This document shows positions 1 through 6,545 of a stretch of 20,207 bases of DNA, in pieces. The notes under the pieces were generated by a model. It ran no database searches. It was not told the origin of the DNA and worked only from the letters and a program-made list of their open reading frames with translations. How positions within the stretch are numbered: the first letter of the stretch is position 1; each line of letters begins with the position of its first letter. The translations under genes and the position numbers were made by a program. The stretch comes from an uncultured Acetatifactor sp. GTDB taxonomy: Bacteria > Bacillota > Clostridia > Lachnospirales > Lachnospiraceae. The stretch is taken from NCBI GenBank assembly GCA_910586515.1, contig CAJUGL010000062.1:1-20207 (forward strand). The letters run 5' to 3'.

Positions 1-40
1 CCATTACTGGCTTTGCGGGTTATTTCGTAGTTCTTAGGTG

Positions 41-181
41 TCAAACTCCCGAAACAACAGCTTTTTCCAGTATTTCAGCCATGTATATAACAGCGTCGGC
101 CATGGAAGCATACTGCAGTTCTGAACAAGTGTTGTAATTCTCGTAACCATTTGCTAAAATAACATTACCAAAATACTTCAA
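41..181 (-). other. possible gene remnant or small ORF, unknown
   Basis: An open frame on the minus strand reads about 47 residues from a TTG (179-181) to TGA (41-43). It includes the stretches KYFGNVILANGYENYNTC and MADAVIYMAEILEKAVV, which look like natural protein rather than random translation (an amphipathic helix at the end and no low complexity). The frame is open a little further upstream, to a stop near 219. There is no ATG and no good ribosome-binding site, and it overlaps the promoter of the rightward gene, so it is more likely the tail of a decayed gene than a live one. I do not recognise the family. Confidence 0.25.
132..160 (+). promoter_or_regulatory. putative promoter of the DUF402 gene
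   Basis: TTGTAA (132-137) and TAAAAT (155-160) are separated by 17 bp, a reasonable sigma-A type -35/-10 pair with 4/6 and 5/6 consensus matches. Transcription would start near 167 and leave a leader of about 33 nt before the ATG at 200. Inferred from sequence only. Confidence 0.4.
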
Positions 182-199
182 AGCCCGAAAGGAATCCCC

Positions 200-730
200 A
201 TGTATAAATGCAGGCTAACCTATGACGAATGGAAATGTATCACTTCAAAGACCAGAACCGGGAAAGAGATGGATACGCCGCTTTTAAAAGGCTATCTTGG
301 ATTATTGACTATAAATACCGTTTCGGAAAAGCAGGTATGGAAATATAACGGAAATGATATTGTTGTCTGTGACAGCGGCTATCACTGGATGACCATTCTG
401 CCCAAAAACGAATACTACTGCATGACAGTCATGATGGATGAGTGCTGCGAAATGAAGGTTTGCTATATCGACATGATTGATAAACAGGGATGTGACGATG
501 ACGGTGTTCCCTATTTTTATGATTTGTATCTGGACCTGATTGTCTATCCGGACGGAAATGTAATTGTGGACGATATGGACGAGCTGCAGGCTGCATTCAA
601 AGCAGGGGAAATCACGGAGGCGCAGTATAACCAGGCTATCATGACTTCCCAAAAGCTGCAGGAGGGCTTATTGGCAGATATTGAAAAATTTCGAAATTAC
701 GTAAAAGCCCTCCGCACAAACGCCTTTTAA
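200..730 (+). CDS. DUF402 domain protein
   Basis: This 176-residue soluble protein resembles the short DUF402 family. Related members include the nucleoside di/triphosphatase Ntdp of Gram-positive bacteria and FomD of fosfomycin biosynthesis, which are metal-dependent hydrolases. The family signature is visible as an acidic segment: CYIDMIDKQG at about 88-97, then PYFYDLYLDLIVYPDG (about 104-119) and VIVDDMDEL (121-129), followed by a C-terminal helix (about 130-172). The conserved Asp residues in these strands are the likely metal ligands. The ATG at 200 is supported by AAAGGA six bases upstream and by an N-terminus (LTYDEWK) like that of other members. It is the only rightward gene and is unrelated by context to the sugar genes. 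The substrate of this particular protein is unknown; hydrolase activity is inferred from the family. Confidence 0.8.
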   Translation: MYKCRLTYDEWKCITSKTRTGKEMDTPLLKGYLGLLTINTVSEKQVWKYNGNDIVVCDSGYHWMTILPKNEYYCMTVMMDECCEMKVCYIDMIDKQGCDDDGVPYFYDLYLDLIVYPDGNVIVDDMDELQAAFKAGEITEAQYNQAIMTSQKLQEGLLADIEKFRNYVKALRTNAF

Positions 731-774
731 AAGAAAAACATGGCAGTCTGCTTATTTCTGCAAATTGCCATGTT
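731..774 (-). terminator. intrinsic terminator of the mannanase module
   Basis: Perfect 9-bp inverted arms AACATGGCA (737-745) and TGCCATGTT (766-774) enclose a 20-nt loop. Read leftward, the stem is followed by a T-rich run (738 down to 731), as expected of a rho-independent terminator about 35 bp beyond the mannanase stop. Read rightward the stem is followed by AAAGTTTG, so it would work poorly for the DUF402 gene. Confidence 0.7.
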
Positions 775-808
775 AAAGTTTGCCGTCCGCCGCAGCATCT
801 CTGCATGC

Positions 809-2542
809 TCAATACTGTTTCCAGTCCGGAAGCTCATCAAGGGTGATTACACGTTCATCTTCATACACTTTCCTGACCATGGACTCCTCCGTATATTCCT
901 CGGAAAGCAGGGGCAGATTATTTTTCACCACAAACTCTCCGCTCCAGGTGCAGAACCAGAGCCATGGCGCCTGATCCCGGAACGCAAGCTCCGGGTCAAA
1001 GAGACAGCCGTTCTCCGTCAGGGCAATGGGTTTGGGAGAATCCGCATACTCCACCGCCTGGCTGAATTTCCCGCTCTGGGAGAGATAGACCTGTTTGCCG
1101 GGGTAGATGTCCTCCCCGATGATGTCCACATATTCGTCCCCCGGATACCAGTCCCCATCCTGCCCGTTCCAGACCCAGATGATGTTGTTTAGTTTATGGT
1201 ACTCCGTCATCCGCTGAAAAACCAGTTTCCACAGCTCGATATAGCTCTCCGGCCCGGCAGCGCCCCACCAGAACCAACCGCCGGAAGCCTCGTGGAGCGG
1301 GCGGAACAAAATGGGCACATCCGCCTCCTGAAGAATGGCAATCTGCTCCGCAATGGCATCAATATCCCGCAGCAGCAGCCCGTATCCCTCCTCATCCTCT
1401 CCCCTCATGATAGCCCCCAGGTCAATATTCGTAGCTTCCGTATAAAAACCCCGATACCAGGGTTCCTCATCCGTCAGGTATTTCTCCGGCGCATTCCAGT
1501 GCCAGCAGAAGGTGTTGATTCCCCCCATGGCGTCAAAGTTGATGGCTAACTGTGTGGAAATACCCGAGGAACCGTTTGCCACCCGGGAAGGGGTATATTC
1601 GATAAAATCCAGTCCCAATACGGCAGGCGTCTTATCCCCGTTTACCTTCTTCAGCGCCAGTATCTCGGGTCCTCCCACGCCTTTATCCGAATGCTGTCCC
1701 GAAAGAATGTATTTCCCATAGATATCCTGCAGATATGCCATCAGCCCCTTCGTACTCTCCGTGGCATTGGGATTCACCAAATCTCCTTCCGCCTGGAACA
1801 CACTGTCCGGCAGAGGCTGTGCTGCTTTGATTTTCATGGCATCCACGCCGATCCACCCCCATTCCGTGGTGATACTCACTGTATGTACGCCGCTTTCCAG
1901 GTAAACCCGCTGAAGCGCCGCCTCCCCGAATTCCTCCGAAGCCGTGACAAAGCTTCCCACCGTCTCTCCGTCCACCGCTATGCCGTTGGTCTTCTCTCCG
2001 CCAATTCCCGCGCTTATGACGATAATGTCATAACTTCCCGCAGCAGGAATCTCCACCTGAAACGAACAGCTGTCCTCCTGGGACTCGAAGCCTGCCAGGT
2101 ATCCGCTGCCGGTGTAACCCTCCAGTTTTGTTTCCAGGCGCACTTTTCCTGCCGTCTCCGCCTCCGCCGCGTCGAAAATCTGCTGAAAATCCCCGGCTTC
2201 CGGAGGTGTGCTGCCCTCCTGGCTCCCGCTCTCAATTCCGTTTCCGGGGCCGTTGTCCTCCGGACTCTCGCTCTCAATTCCGTTTTCTGGGCTGTTGTCC
2301 TCCGAGTTTCCGCTCTCAATTCCGTTTTCTGGGCTGTTGTCCTCCGAGTTTCCGCTCTCAATTCCGTTTCCCGGGCTGTTGTCCTCCGAGTTCCCGCTTC
2401 CGACTCCGTTTCCTACATTGTTTTCCCCCGGAACCTGCCCACACCCCGTCAGCAGGAAAAGGGACAAGCCCATTGCCGCAAGCCAGGCAGCTCCCCTAAG
2501 CCCTGTCCGCCCCACGCCGTCTATCCCACTCTGTTTTCTCAT
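809..2542 (-). CDS. GH26 beta-mannanase lipoprotein with CBM35-like domain
   Basis: Predicted surface lipoprotein of 577 residues that cleaves beta-1,4-mannan. Residues about 1-34 form a lipoprotein signal with lipobox LLTGC (Cys34). Next comes a Gly/Ser/Asn/Glu linker built of 14-residue repeats (about 51-106), then a CBM35/CBM6-like beta-sandwich (about 121-242), then the GH26 barrel (about 265 to the end). The catalytic motifs are clear: FRPLHEASGGWFWW carries the acid/base Glu418 and PIALTENG carries the nucleophile Glu510. I chose the ATG at 2542 because the signal peptide follows it directly; the frame stays open upstream to a TTG at 2668, which would add 42 residues ahead of the signal. 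The site before 2542 is weak (AGGTG). The nearby alpha-galactosidase suggests galactomannan or galactoglucomannan as substrate. GH26 also contains lichenases and xylanases, so exact specificity is inferred. Confidence 0.88.
   Translation of the reverse strand: MRKQSGIDGVGRTGLRGAAWLAAMGLSLFLLTGCGQVPGENNVGNGVGSGNSEDNSPGNGIESGNSEDNSPENGIESGNSEDNSPENGIESESPEDNGPGNGIESGSQEGSTPPEAGDFQQIFDAAEAETAGKVRLETKLEGYTGSGYLAGFESQEDSCSFQVEIPAAGSYDIIVISAGIGGEKTNGIAVDGETVGSFVTASEEFGEAALQRVYLESGVHTVSITTEWGWIGVDAMKIKAAQPLPDSVFQAEGDLVNPNATESTKGLMAYLQDIYGKYILSGQHSDKGVGGPEILALKKVNGDKTPAVLGLDFIEYTPSRVANGSSGISTQLAINFDAMGGINTFCWHWNAPEKYLTDEEPWYRGFYTEATNIDLGAIMRGEDEEGYGLLLRDIDAIAEQIAILQEADVPILFRPLHEASGGWFWWGAAGPESYIELWKLVFQRMTEYHKLNNIIWVWNGQDGDWYPGDEYVDIIGEDIYPGKQVYLSQSGKFSQAVEYADSPKPIALTENGCLFDPELAFRDQAPWLWFCTWSGEFVVKNNLPLLSEEYTEESMVRKVYEDERVITLDELPDWKQY
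2225..2392 (-). repeat. four 42-bp tandem repeats in the mannanase linker
   Basis: Four imperfect head-to-tail copies of a 42-bp unit encode the 14-residue motif NSEDNSP(G/E)NGIESG, with a partial extra unit further upstream (NVGNGVGSG). They form the flexible acidic linker between the lipid anchor and the carbohydrate-binding domain. The middle copies are nearly identical at DNA level, so the copy number could change by slippage without breaking the frame. Confidence 0.85.
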
Positions 2543-2671
2543 ACTCCACACCTGTTTTCCGCTCTCTTGCTTTTTGTTCTTCCCCTGCAGGATATTCTTC
2601 TCCCCGCCGGGAAAGGTATTCCCGCTGCTGCCCTGCAGACAGGAATCAATTATTCTGTGATTTTTCAATCT

Positions 2672-2995
2672 TTATCCCGGAAGCTTTATACTGGATACAA
2701 TGGCATAAATAATAGTAACAACTATGATGATCCCCGCAGGCCAAAACAGCCAGTCCATGTTCAGCAGAACTTTCATTCCGTCTAACACAAAGTAAACGCC
2801 CAACAGCAGGAATATAATAGCGGATTGACGATAGTAGGGCTTTTTATTCATATGCTCCCGCTCCTGCTTTGAAGCATAGATATAGGCATTGTTAAAGAGA
2901 AACCCCTTTTCCCGGAAAGAGCGAAAACTCAAGATAAACAGCCCTGCCGATCCCAAAAAAAGAACGCATGCAGTAATGATCTCTTTCAAATTCAT
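2672..2995 (-). CDS. small three-helix membrane protein, unknown
   Basis: A 107-residue protein with three hydrophobic segments (about 5-25, 57-75 and 81-102) and a polar, Lys/Tyr-rich loop between the first two. I do not recognise it with certainty; its size and layout recall the small DUF3784-type membrane proteins of Clostridia. The ATG at 2995 is preferred over the one at 3004 because AAAGGA lies eight bases before it. It sits 54 bp after the alpha-galactosidase start-to-stop unit and upstream of the mannanase, in the same direction, so it is probably co-transcribed with them. No catalytic motif is visible and no function can be assigned. Confidence 0.7.
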   Translation of the reverse strand: MNLKEIITACVLFLGSAGLFILSFRSFREKGFLFNNAYIYASKQEREHMNKKPYYRQSAIIFLLLGVYFVLDGMKVLLNMDWLFWPAGIIIVVTIIYAIVSSIKLPG

Positions 2996-3049
2996 AGGAA
3001 CCATCCTTTCGCCGAATCAGCTTTCCCCTGTACCCCCATGGATATTCTT

Positions 3050-5263
3050 TCACTCCGCCCGCAGATAAATCAGCCGTCCCTGGAAATCCCCCCAGGGATT
3101 GGGTATGGTAATACCGGCCTTCATCAGCAAATCCCCGCCAAAGCGCCTGCCCTCCAGGGCCGCCATCTCCTCTCCGCCCTCCACGGCTTCCAACCGGTAA
3201 GTCTTCTCCGGGTCCAGTCCCTGCAGGCGAATCAGACGACTCCGGTAATTGGGACGGTTCAGCACCTGAACATAAGTCACCAGAGCCTCATCCCTGTCCC
3301 GGGAAACCACCATATAGCAGTCAAACTCATGGTTCTGCCCATAGGAAGCAATCCGGTAATAATCCCCGCTGCGCACCAGGTCATTGTACTGATGATACAA
3401 TGCCACCTGCCCCGGAATCTTCGCCTGCTCCGCCTCCGGCAGCTTTGTCACATCCAGTTCATACCCGAAAGTCCCTGCCAGAGCCACATATCCCCTGGTG
3501 TCAAAAGGCGTCACCCTGCCCAGGGCATGATTCGGGCACACGGACACATGGGCGCCCATGGTGGAAAGGGGATAAAGCATGGCAGTCCCCTCCTGAATTT
3601 TCAGCCGCTCAATGGCATCCGTATCGTCGGAGCACCAGATTTGCGGGCTATAGTACAGCATTCCCGCGTCAAACCTGGCCCCGCCCCCGGAACAGTTCTC
3701 CAGTAAAAGATTCGGAAAATCCGTCACCAACCGCTCCTGCAGCTCATACACACCTAAGACAAATCTGTGGTAAAGTTCTCCCGTCCTGTCTGCCGGCAGT
3801 TCGGCGCTTCCCAAGTCAGACAGCTGACGGTTCATATCCCACTTCACATACTCGATATTTGCGCTGTCCAGGACAGCCTTCACACTGTTATAGACGTAAT
3901 CCCGCACATCTTTCCTGCTGAAATCCAACACATACTGATTCCGGCAAAGAGAAGCCGTTCTGCCCGGTATCCGGATTGCCCAGTCCGGATGTTCCCGGTA
4001 CAGCTGCGAATCCGGGGAAATCATCTCCGGCTCAAACCAGATACCGAATTTCATTCCCAGTGCATTCACCCTGTCCACCAGAGCCTTAAGCCCGCCCTGA
4101 AGCTTTTCCTCATTCACAAACCAGTCCCCCAGACTGGAATTGTCGTCGTTCCTGTGCCCGAACCACCCGTCGTCCATCACAAGCATTTCAATGCCCAGCT
4201 GGGCCGCCTTCTCCGCAATTTCCAACAGCTTCTCCGTATCAAAATTAAAATAAGTAGCCTCCCAGTTATTGATGAGAATCGGGCGCTTTTTATCCCGGTA
4301 AGGGCTGCGTATCATATGCCCGCGGAGAAAATCATGAAAATTACGGCTCATTTTCCCCATGCCCTGATCCGAGAACGTCAGCACTGCCTCCGGGGCCGTA
4401 AATCCCTCTCCCGGCTCCAGTTTCCACTTAAATCCCTGGGGATGGATTCCCATTACCACCCTCAGCATGTCCATCTGGGCCTTCTCCGCCTGGGCCAGAA
4501 AATTTCCCGAATAAACCAATTGAAAACCGTATACTTCTCCACGTTCCTGCGTAGTTCCCCGCTCCCGCAGCGCCAGGAAGGAATGCTCCTGATGGGAAGT
4601 CTCCCCCCGCACCGAGCCGACACTCTGCTTTCCATACCCCAGAGTCCTCACGTCAATCTGCCGCTCCCTGGCCCAGGAACCGTGCAGGGTCACCATCTCA
4701 TAATCCCGGCAGTCCATGTCCACACAGGCAGAATACACCTTTGTCAGCCAAACAGGCGCACTTCCCCCGTTGCGCACCCTTACGCTCCTGGTGATTACAT
4801 CCTCCGCCTCAAATACACTGTACAGCAGGTCCACCTCCAAATCCAACACCCCATCCCTGCAGTGCAGCACCAGAGTCTTTCCCTCATTTCCAAATGAGGC
4901 GGGCAGCCCTTCCAAAACCGGCTTCTCCTCCAGTATCTCATAGCTCTCCAAAGTCACCATGACGCCCGTATTTCCCTGCAGCGTTTCTACGGCAATAGCG
5001 CTTTCCCGGTAATCCCCCAGACCATTTCCCGGATATTCGAAGGGAAACTGATCATAAAAGGACGTCCTTTCCCGGTTATTCCGCGACGGCACATAAGGCG
5101 GCTCCTGGGTCCGCAGCAGATAGGACGCGTCACCGGGCCGGATTTTGCTCCCGTAATAAATGTGACCCGGGAACTTCTCCTCATCCACAATGCCGATGAG
5201 ATAGCTTGTGTTCGCTGTATCCAGCTGAAAAATATTGTGTTCCTCCAAATAGTGAATTGCCAT
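3050..5263 (-). CDS. alpha-galactosidase, GH36
   Basis: This 737-residue enzyme has the full length of bacterial GH36 alpha-galactosidases (AgaA/RafA/MelA type) and hydrolyses terminal alpha-1,6-galactose from raffinose-type sugars or galactomannan fragments. There is no signal peptide, so it should act in the cytoplasm on imported oligosaccharides. The N-terminal beta-sandwich covers about 1-325, the catalytic barrel about 326-640 and a C-terminal beta domain the rest. Recognisable motifs are NNWEATYF (332-339), MDDGWFG (363-369), YVKWDMNR with the nucleophile Asp476, CSGGGARFD (524-532) and WCSDDTDAIERL, whose Asp546 fits the acid/base by its 70-residue offset from the nucleophile, as in Geobacillus AgaA. 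It follows the DUF624 gene by 54 bp and precedes the small membrane protein and the mannanase, which points to galactomannan use. The cleavage function is well supported; the natural substrate is inferred. Confidence 0.95.
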   Translation of the reverse strand: MAIHYLEEHNIFQLDTANTSYLIGIVDEEKFPGHIYYGSKIRPGDASYLLRTQEPPYVPSRNNRERTSFYDQFPFEYPGNGLGDYRESAIAVETLQGNTGVMVTLESYEILEEKPVLEGLPASFGNEGKTLVLHCRDGVLDLEVDLLYSVFEAEDVITRSVRVRNGGSAPVWLTKVYSACVDMDCRDYEMVTLHGSWARERQIDVRTLGYGKQSVGSVRGETSHQEHSFLALRERGTTQERGEVYGFQLVYSGNFLAQAEKAQMDMLRVVMGIHPQGFKWKLEPGEGFTAPEAVLTFSDQGMGKMSRNFHDFLRGHMIRSPYRDKKRPILINNWEATYFNFDTEKLLEIAEKAAQLGIEMLVMDDGWFGHRNDDNSSLGDWFVNEEKLQGGLKALVDRVNALGMKFGIWFEPEMISPDSQLYREHPDWAIRIPGRTASLCRNQYVLDFSRKDVRDYVYNSVKAVLDSANIEYVKWDMNRQLSDLGSAELPADRTGELYHRFVLGVYELQERLVTDFPNLLLENCSGGGARFDAGMLYYSPQIWCSDDTDAIERLKIQEGTAMLYPLSTMGAHVSVCPNHALGRVTPFDTRGYVALAGTFGYELDVTKLPEAEQAKIPGQVALYHQYNDLVRSGDYYRIASYGQNHEFDCYMVVSRDRDEALVTYVQVLNRPNYRSRLIRLQGLDPEKTYRLEAVEGGEEMAALEGRRFGGDLLMKAGITIPNPWGDFQGRLIYLRAE

Positions 5264-5317
5264 AGCAAATCCCTCTCTTTCCTCTGCTTTAATTGATAAC
5301 GGGTTAAAAACCTCATT

Positions 5318-5965
5318 TCATCTGTAATACCACTTCTCCGCCTCTTCCTCCGTCTGCGGCTTCGCCATATACTTCTTCAGCAGCCGCTCCATCAGGAAGG
5401 ACTGGCCGTAGCAGCAAGCCCCGGGGAGGATGAACAGCATGGGCGCCGGAATCAGGAGGACCAGGCACACTGTCCCAATCGCCATCCCCAACAGGATCAC
5501 CGTAAACGGCAGATGCCGGAACACCATCAGCAGCGCCAGCCGGAAGCACTCCCAGGAACTCATGGTAAACCTGGACATCACCGGGAACACATATACGGCC
5601 ATGCTCGCCACAACCAGCGTCAGCAGCGTATACCCCAGGCTGAACGCCGCAGCCGCAGCGGACTGCCCCTGATCCACATACATCCTGTCAATCGCCAGTA
5701 CCGCCCCCAGAAGAAGAAACACGACAGTCATGGGAATCCCGTTCTTCAGGTTTCTGCAGTAAGCGCCGAAAAATTCCCGGCTCACATATCCCTCTCCCCG
5801 GCGGATGCTCTTCACCGTGGTGTAATACAAAGCTATGGTGGACGTCCCGATGGTCACCACCGGCAGACAGCCCAACAGCCACAGCAGCGTGGCTATGATC
5901 ACATTCCCTGCCTGGTTCATAAATCGGAAGAAAAAAGTGTCATGACTGAATATTTTGTTCATCAT
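5318..5965 (-). CDS. DUF624 (YesL-like) membrane protein
   Basis: About 216 residues with several membrane segments, matching the DUF624/YesL family often found in sugar ABC transporter or glycosidase operons of Firmicutes. The typical N-terminus is present: a short amphipathic start, then ATLLWLLGCLPVVTIGTSTIALYY-type helices ending in the conserved CLPVVTIG segment and the polar YVSREFF segment. Later hydrophobic segments lie near residues 60-80, 90-120 and 150-185. The start is one of two adjacent ATG codons (5965 or 5962) behind AGGAGG at 5972-5977; the spacing suits either. It probably opens the operon that continues with the alpha-galactosidase. The family role is unknown; helping transport or regulation is only a guess from context. 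Confidence 0.85.
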   Translation of the reverse strand: MMNKIFSHDTFFFRFMNQAGNVIIATLLWLLGCLPVVTIGTSTIALYYTTVKSIRRGEGYVSREFFGAYCRNLKNGIPMTVVFLLLGAVLAIDRMYVDQGQSAAAAAFSLGYTLLTLVVASMAVYVFPVMSRFTMSSWECFRLALLMVFRHLPFTVILLGMAIGTVCLVLLIPAPMLFILPGACCYGQSFLMERLLKKYMAKPQTEEEAEKWYYR

Positions 5966-5998
5966 TTTCCGCCTCCTGATTGACTGCCGCATATCATA

Positions 5999-6391
5999 TC
6001 AAACATTCACTTTCCAATACCCTTTTTTATTTGAACCAACACGCTCAATATATCCGTTTTCACGCAAATACGAAATGTTATTTTGAATAGCCGTTTTTCC
6101 TATTCCTACAATTTCTATCAACTGCGGTTGAGTGATGTTGGGATTATTCCGCATTTCTTTTAATATAAGCCTGCGAGTGGGATTTAAATTTTGTCTGTCC
6201 GTGAGTTTATCCCCCACTTTATCCCCCACTTTTTGTCTATCCGTAAGTTTATCCCCCACATTCAGAGTTATTTTTTCAAATGGTATGGTTACTACAATTG
6301 AATTTTCCCTGAATTCAAATGCCTCTTTTCCATATATCTGTGTAATAACCGGAACTCCCCTGCCAGAACGCTCACTGATCGTTCGCTTCAT
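5999..6391 (-). pseudogene. C-terminal fragment of an AlbA_2-type transcriptional regulator
   Basis: This 130-residue frame matches only the tail of large AlbA_2/ATP-binding (COG2865-like) regulators. It starts abruptly at SGRGVPVITQIYGKEAFEF, a segment that normally lies well inside the protein, runs through VVTIPFEKI, then a hydrophilic GDKLTDRQ-type repeat, and ends with a winged-helix domain (about 71-130) whose recognition region is TQPQLIEIVGIGKTAIQNNI. The N-terminal AlbA_2 and ATP-binding parts are missing, a stop codon lies just upstream in frame, and there is no convincing ribosome-binding site before the ATG at 6391. I therefore call it a remnant, although a stand-alone DNA-binding protein is possible. 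Its stop is 33 bp before the DUF624 gene. Confidence 0.65.
6191..6259 (-). repeat. direct repeat in the regulator fragment
   Basis: Two 27-bp copies (6191-6217 and 6233-6259), differing at two positions, flank an extra 12-bp half unit (TTTATCCCCCAC). They encode the hydrophilic VGDKLTDRQ repeats between the body of the protein and its winged-helix domain. Similar VGDK runs are common in this protein family and probably form a flexible linker. Confidence 0.8.
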
Positions 6392-6460
6392 ACATCATAT
6401 CATACCCAAGAGCTAAAGTGGAATATTTTTCAGAAAAGAATCACGCGCGGGCCTGCGCCT

Positions 6461-6498
6461 AAAAGATACGGCAGCCTGGCATTCCCTGCAGACTGCCG
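6461..6498 (-). terminator. intrinsic terminator of the long sugar-transport operon
   Basis: Arms 6469-6478 (CGGCAGCCTG) and 6489-6498 (CAGACTGCCG) form a 10-bp stem with one G-T wobble and a 10-nt loop. Read leftward the stem runs into TATCTTTT (6468-6461). It lies about 50 bp after the stop of the last solute-binding gene and before the regulator fragment, so it separates the two leftward modules. Confidence 0.65.
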
Positions 6499-6507
6499 CA
6501 TTCCCCC

Positions 6508-6532
6508 CCGGACAGGCGCCCTGCCCGTCCGG
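6508..6532 (-). other. GC-rich hairpin just after the last gene of the operon
   Basis: Arms CCGGAC (6508-6513) and GTCCGG (6527-6532) extend inward through one mismatch to GGC/GCC, a strong 10-bp stem. There is no T-run on the leftward side (a G-run follows), so it is not a classical terminator alone. It could protect the 3' end of the transcript or act together with the U-tailed hairpin at 6461-6498. Confidence 0.5.
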
Positions 6533-6545
6533 AATCTCCTGTCCC

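Noticed and set aside
2225..2392. Separate plus-strand coding frames rich in Pro/Phe/Ser over the 42-bp repeats.
   Set aside because: They arise from reading the linker repeats of the mannanase in other frames and have no gene-like features.
3767..4897. Open frame of 376 codons on the plus strand.
   Set aside because: Antisense to the alpha-galactosidase, whose catalytic motifs are intact; the translation is His/Pro-rich and matches nothing.
6417..6460. Promoter for the second leftward module (TATGAT near 6395-6405).
   Set aside because: A -10-like box is present but no matching -35 box was found at 16-18 bp, so I did not list it.
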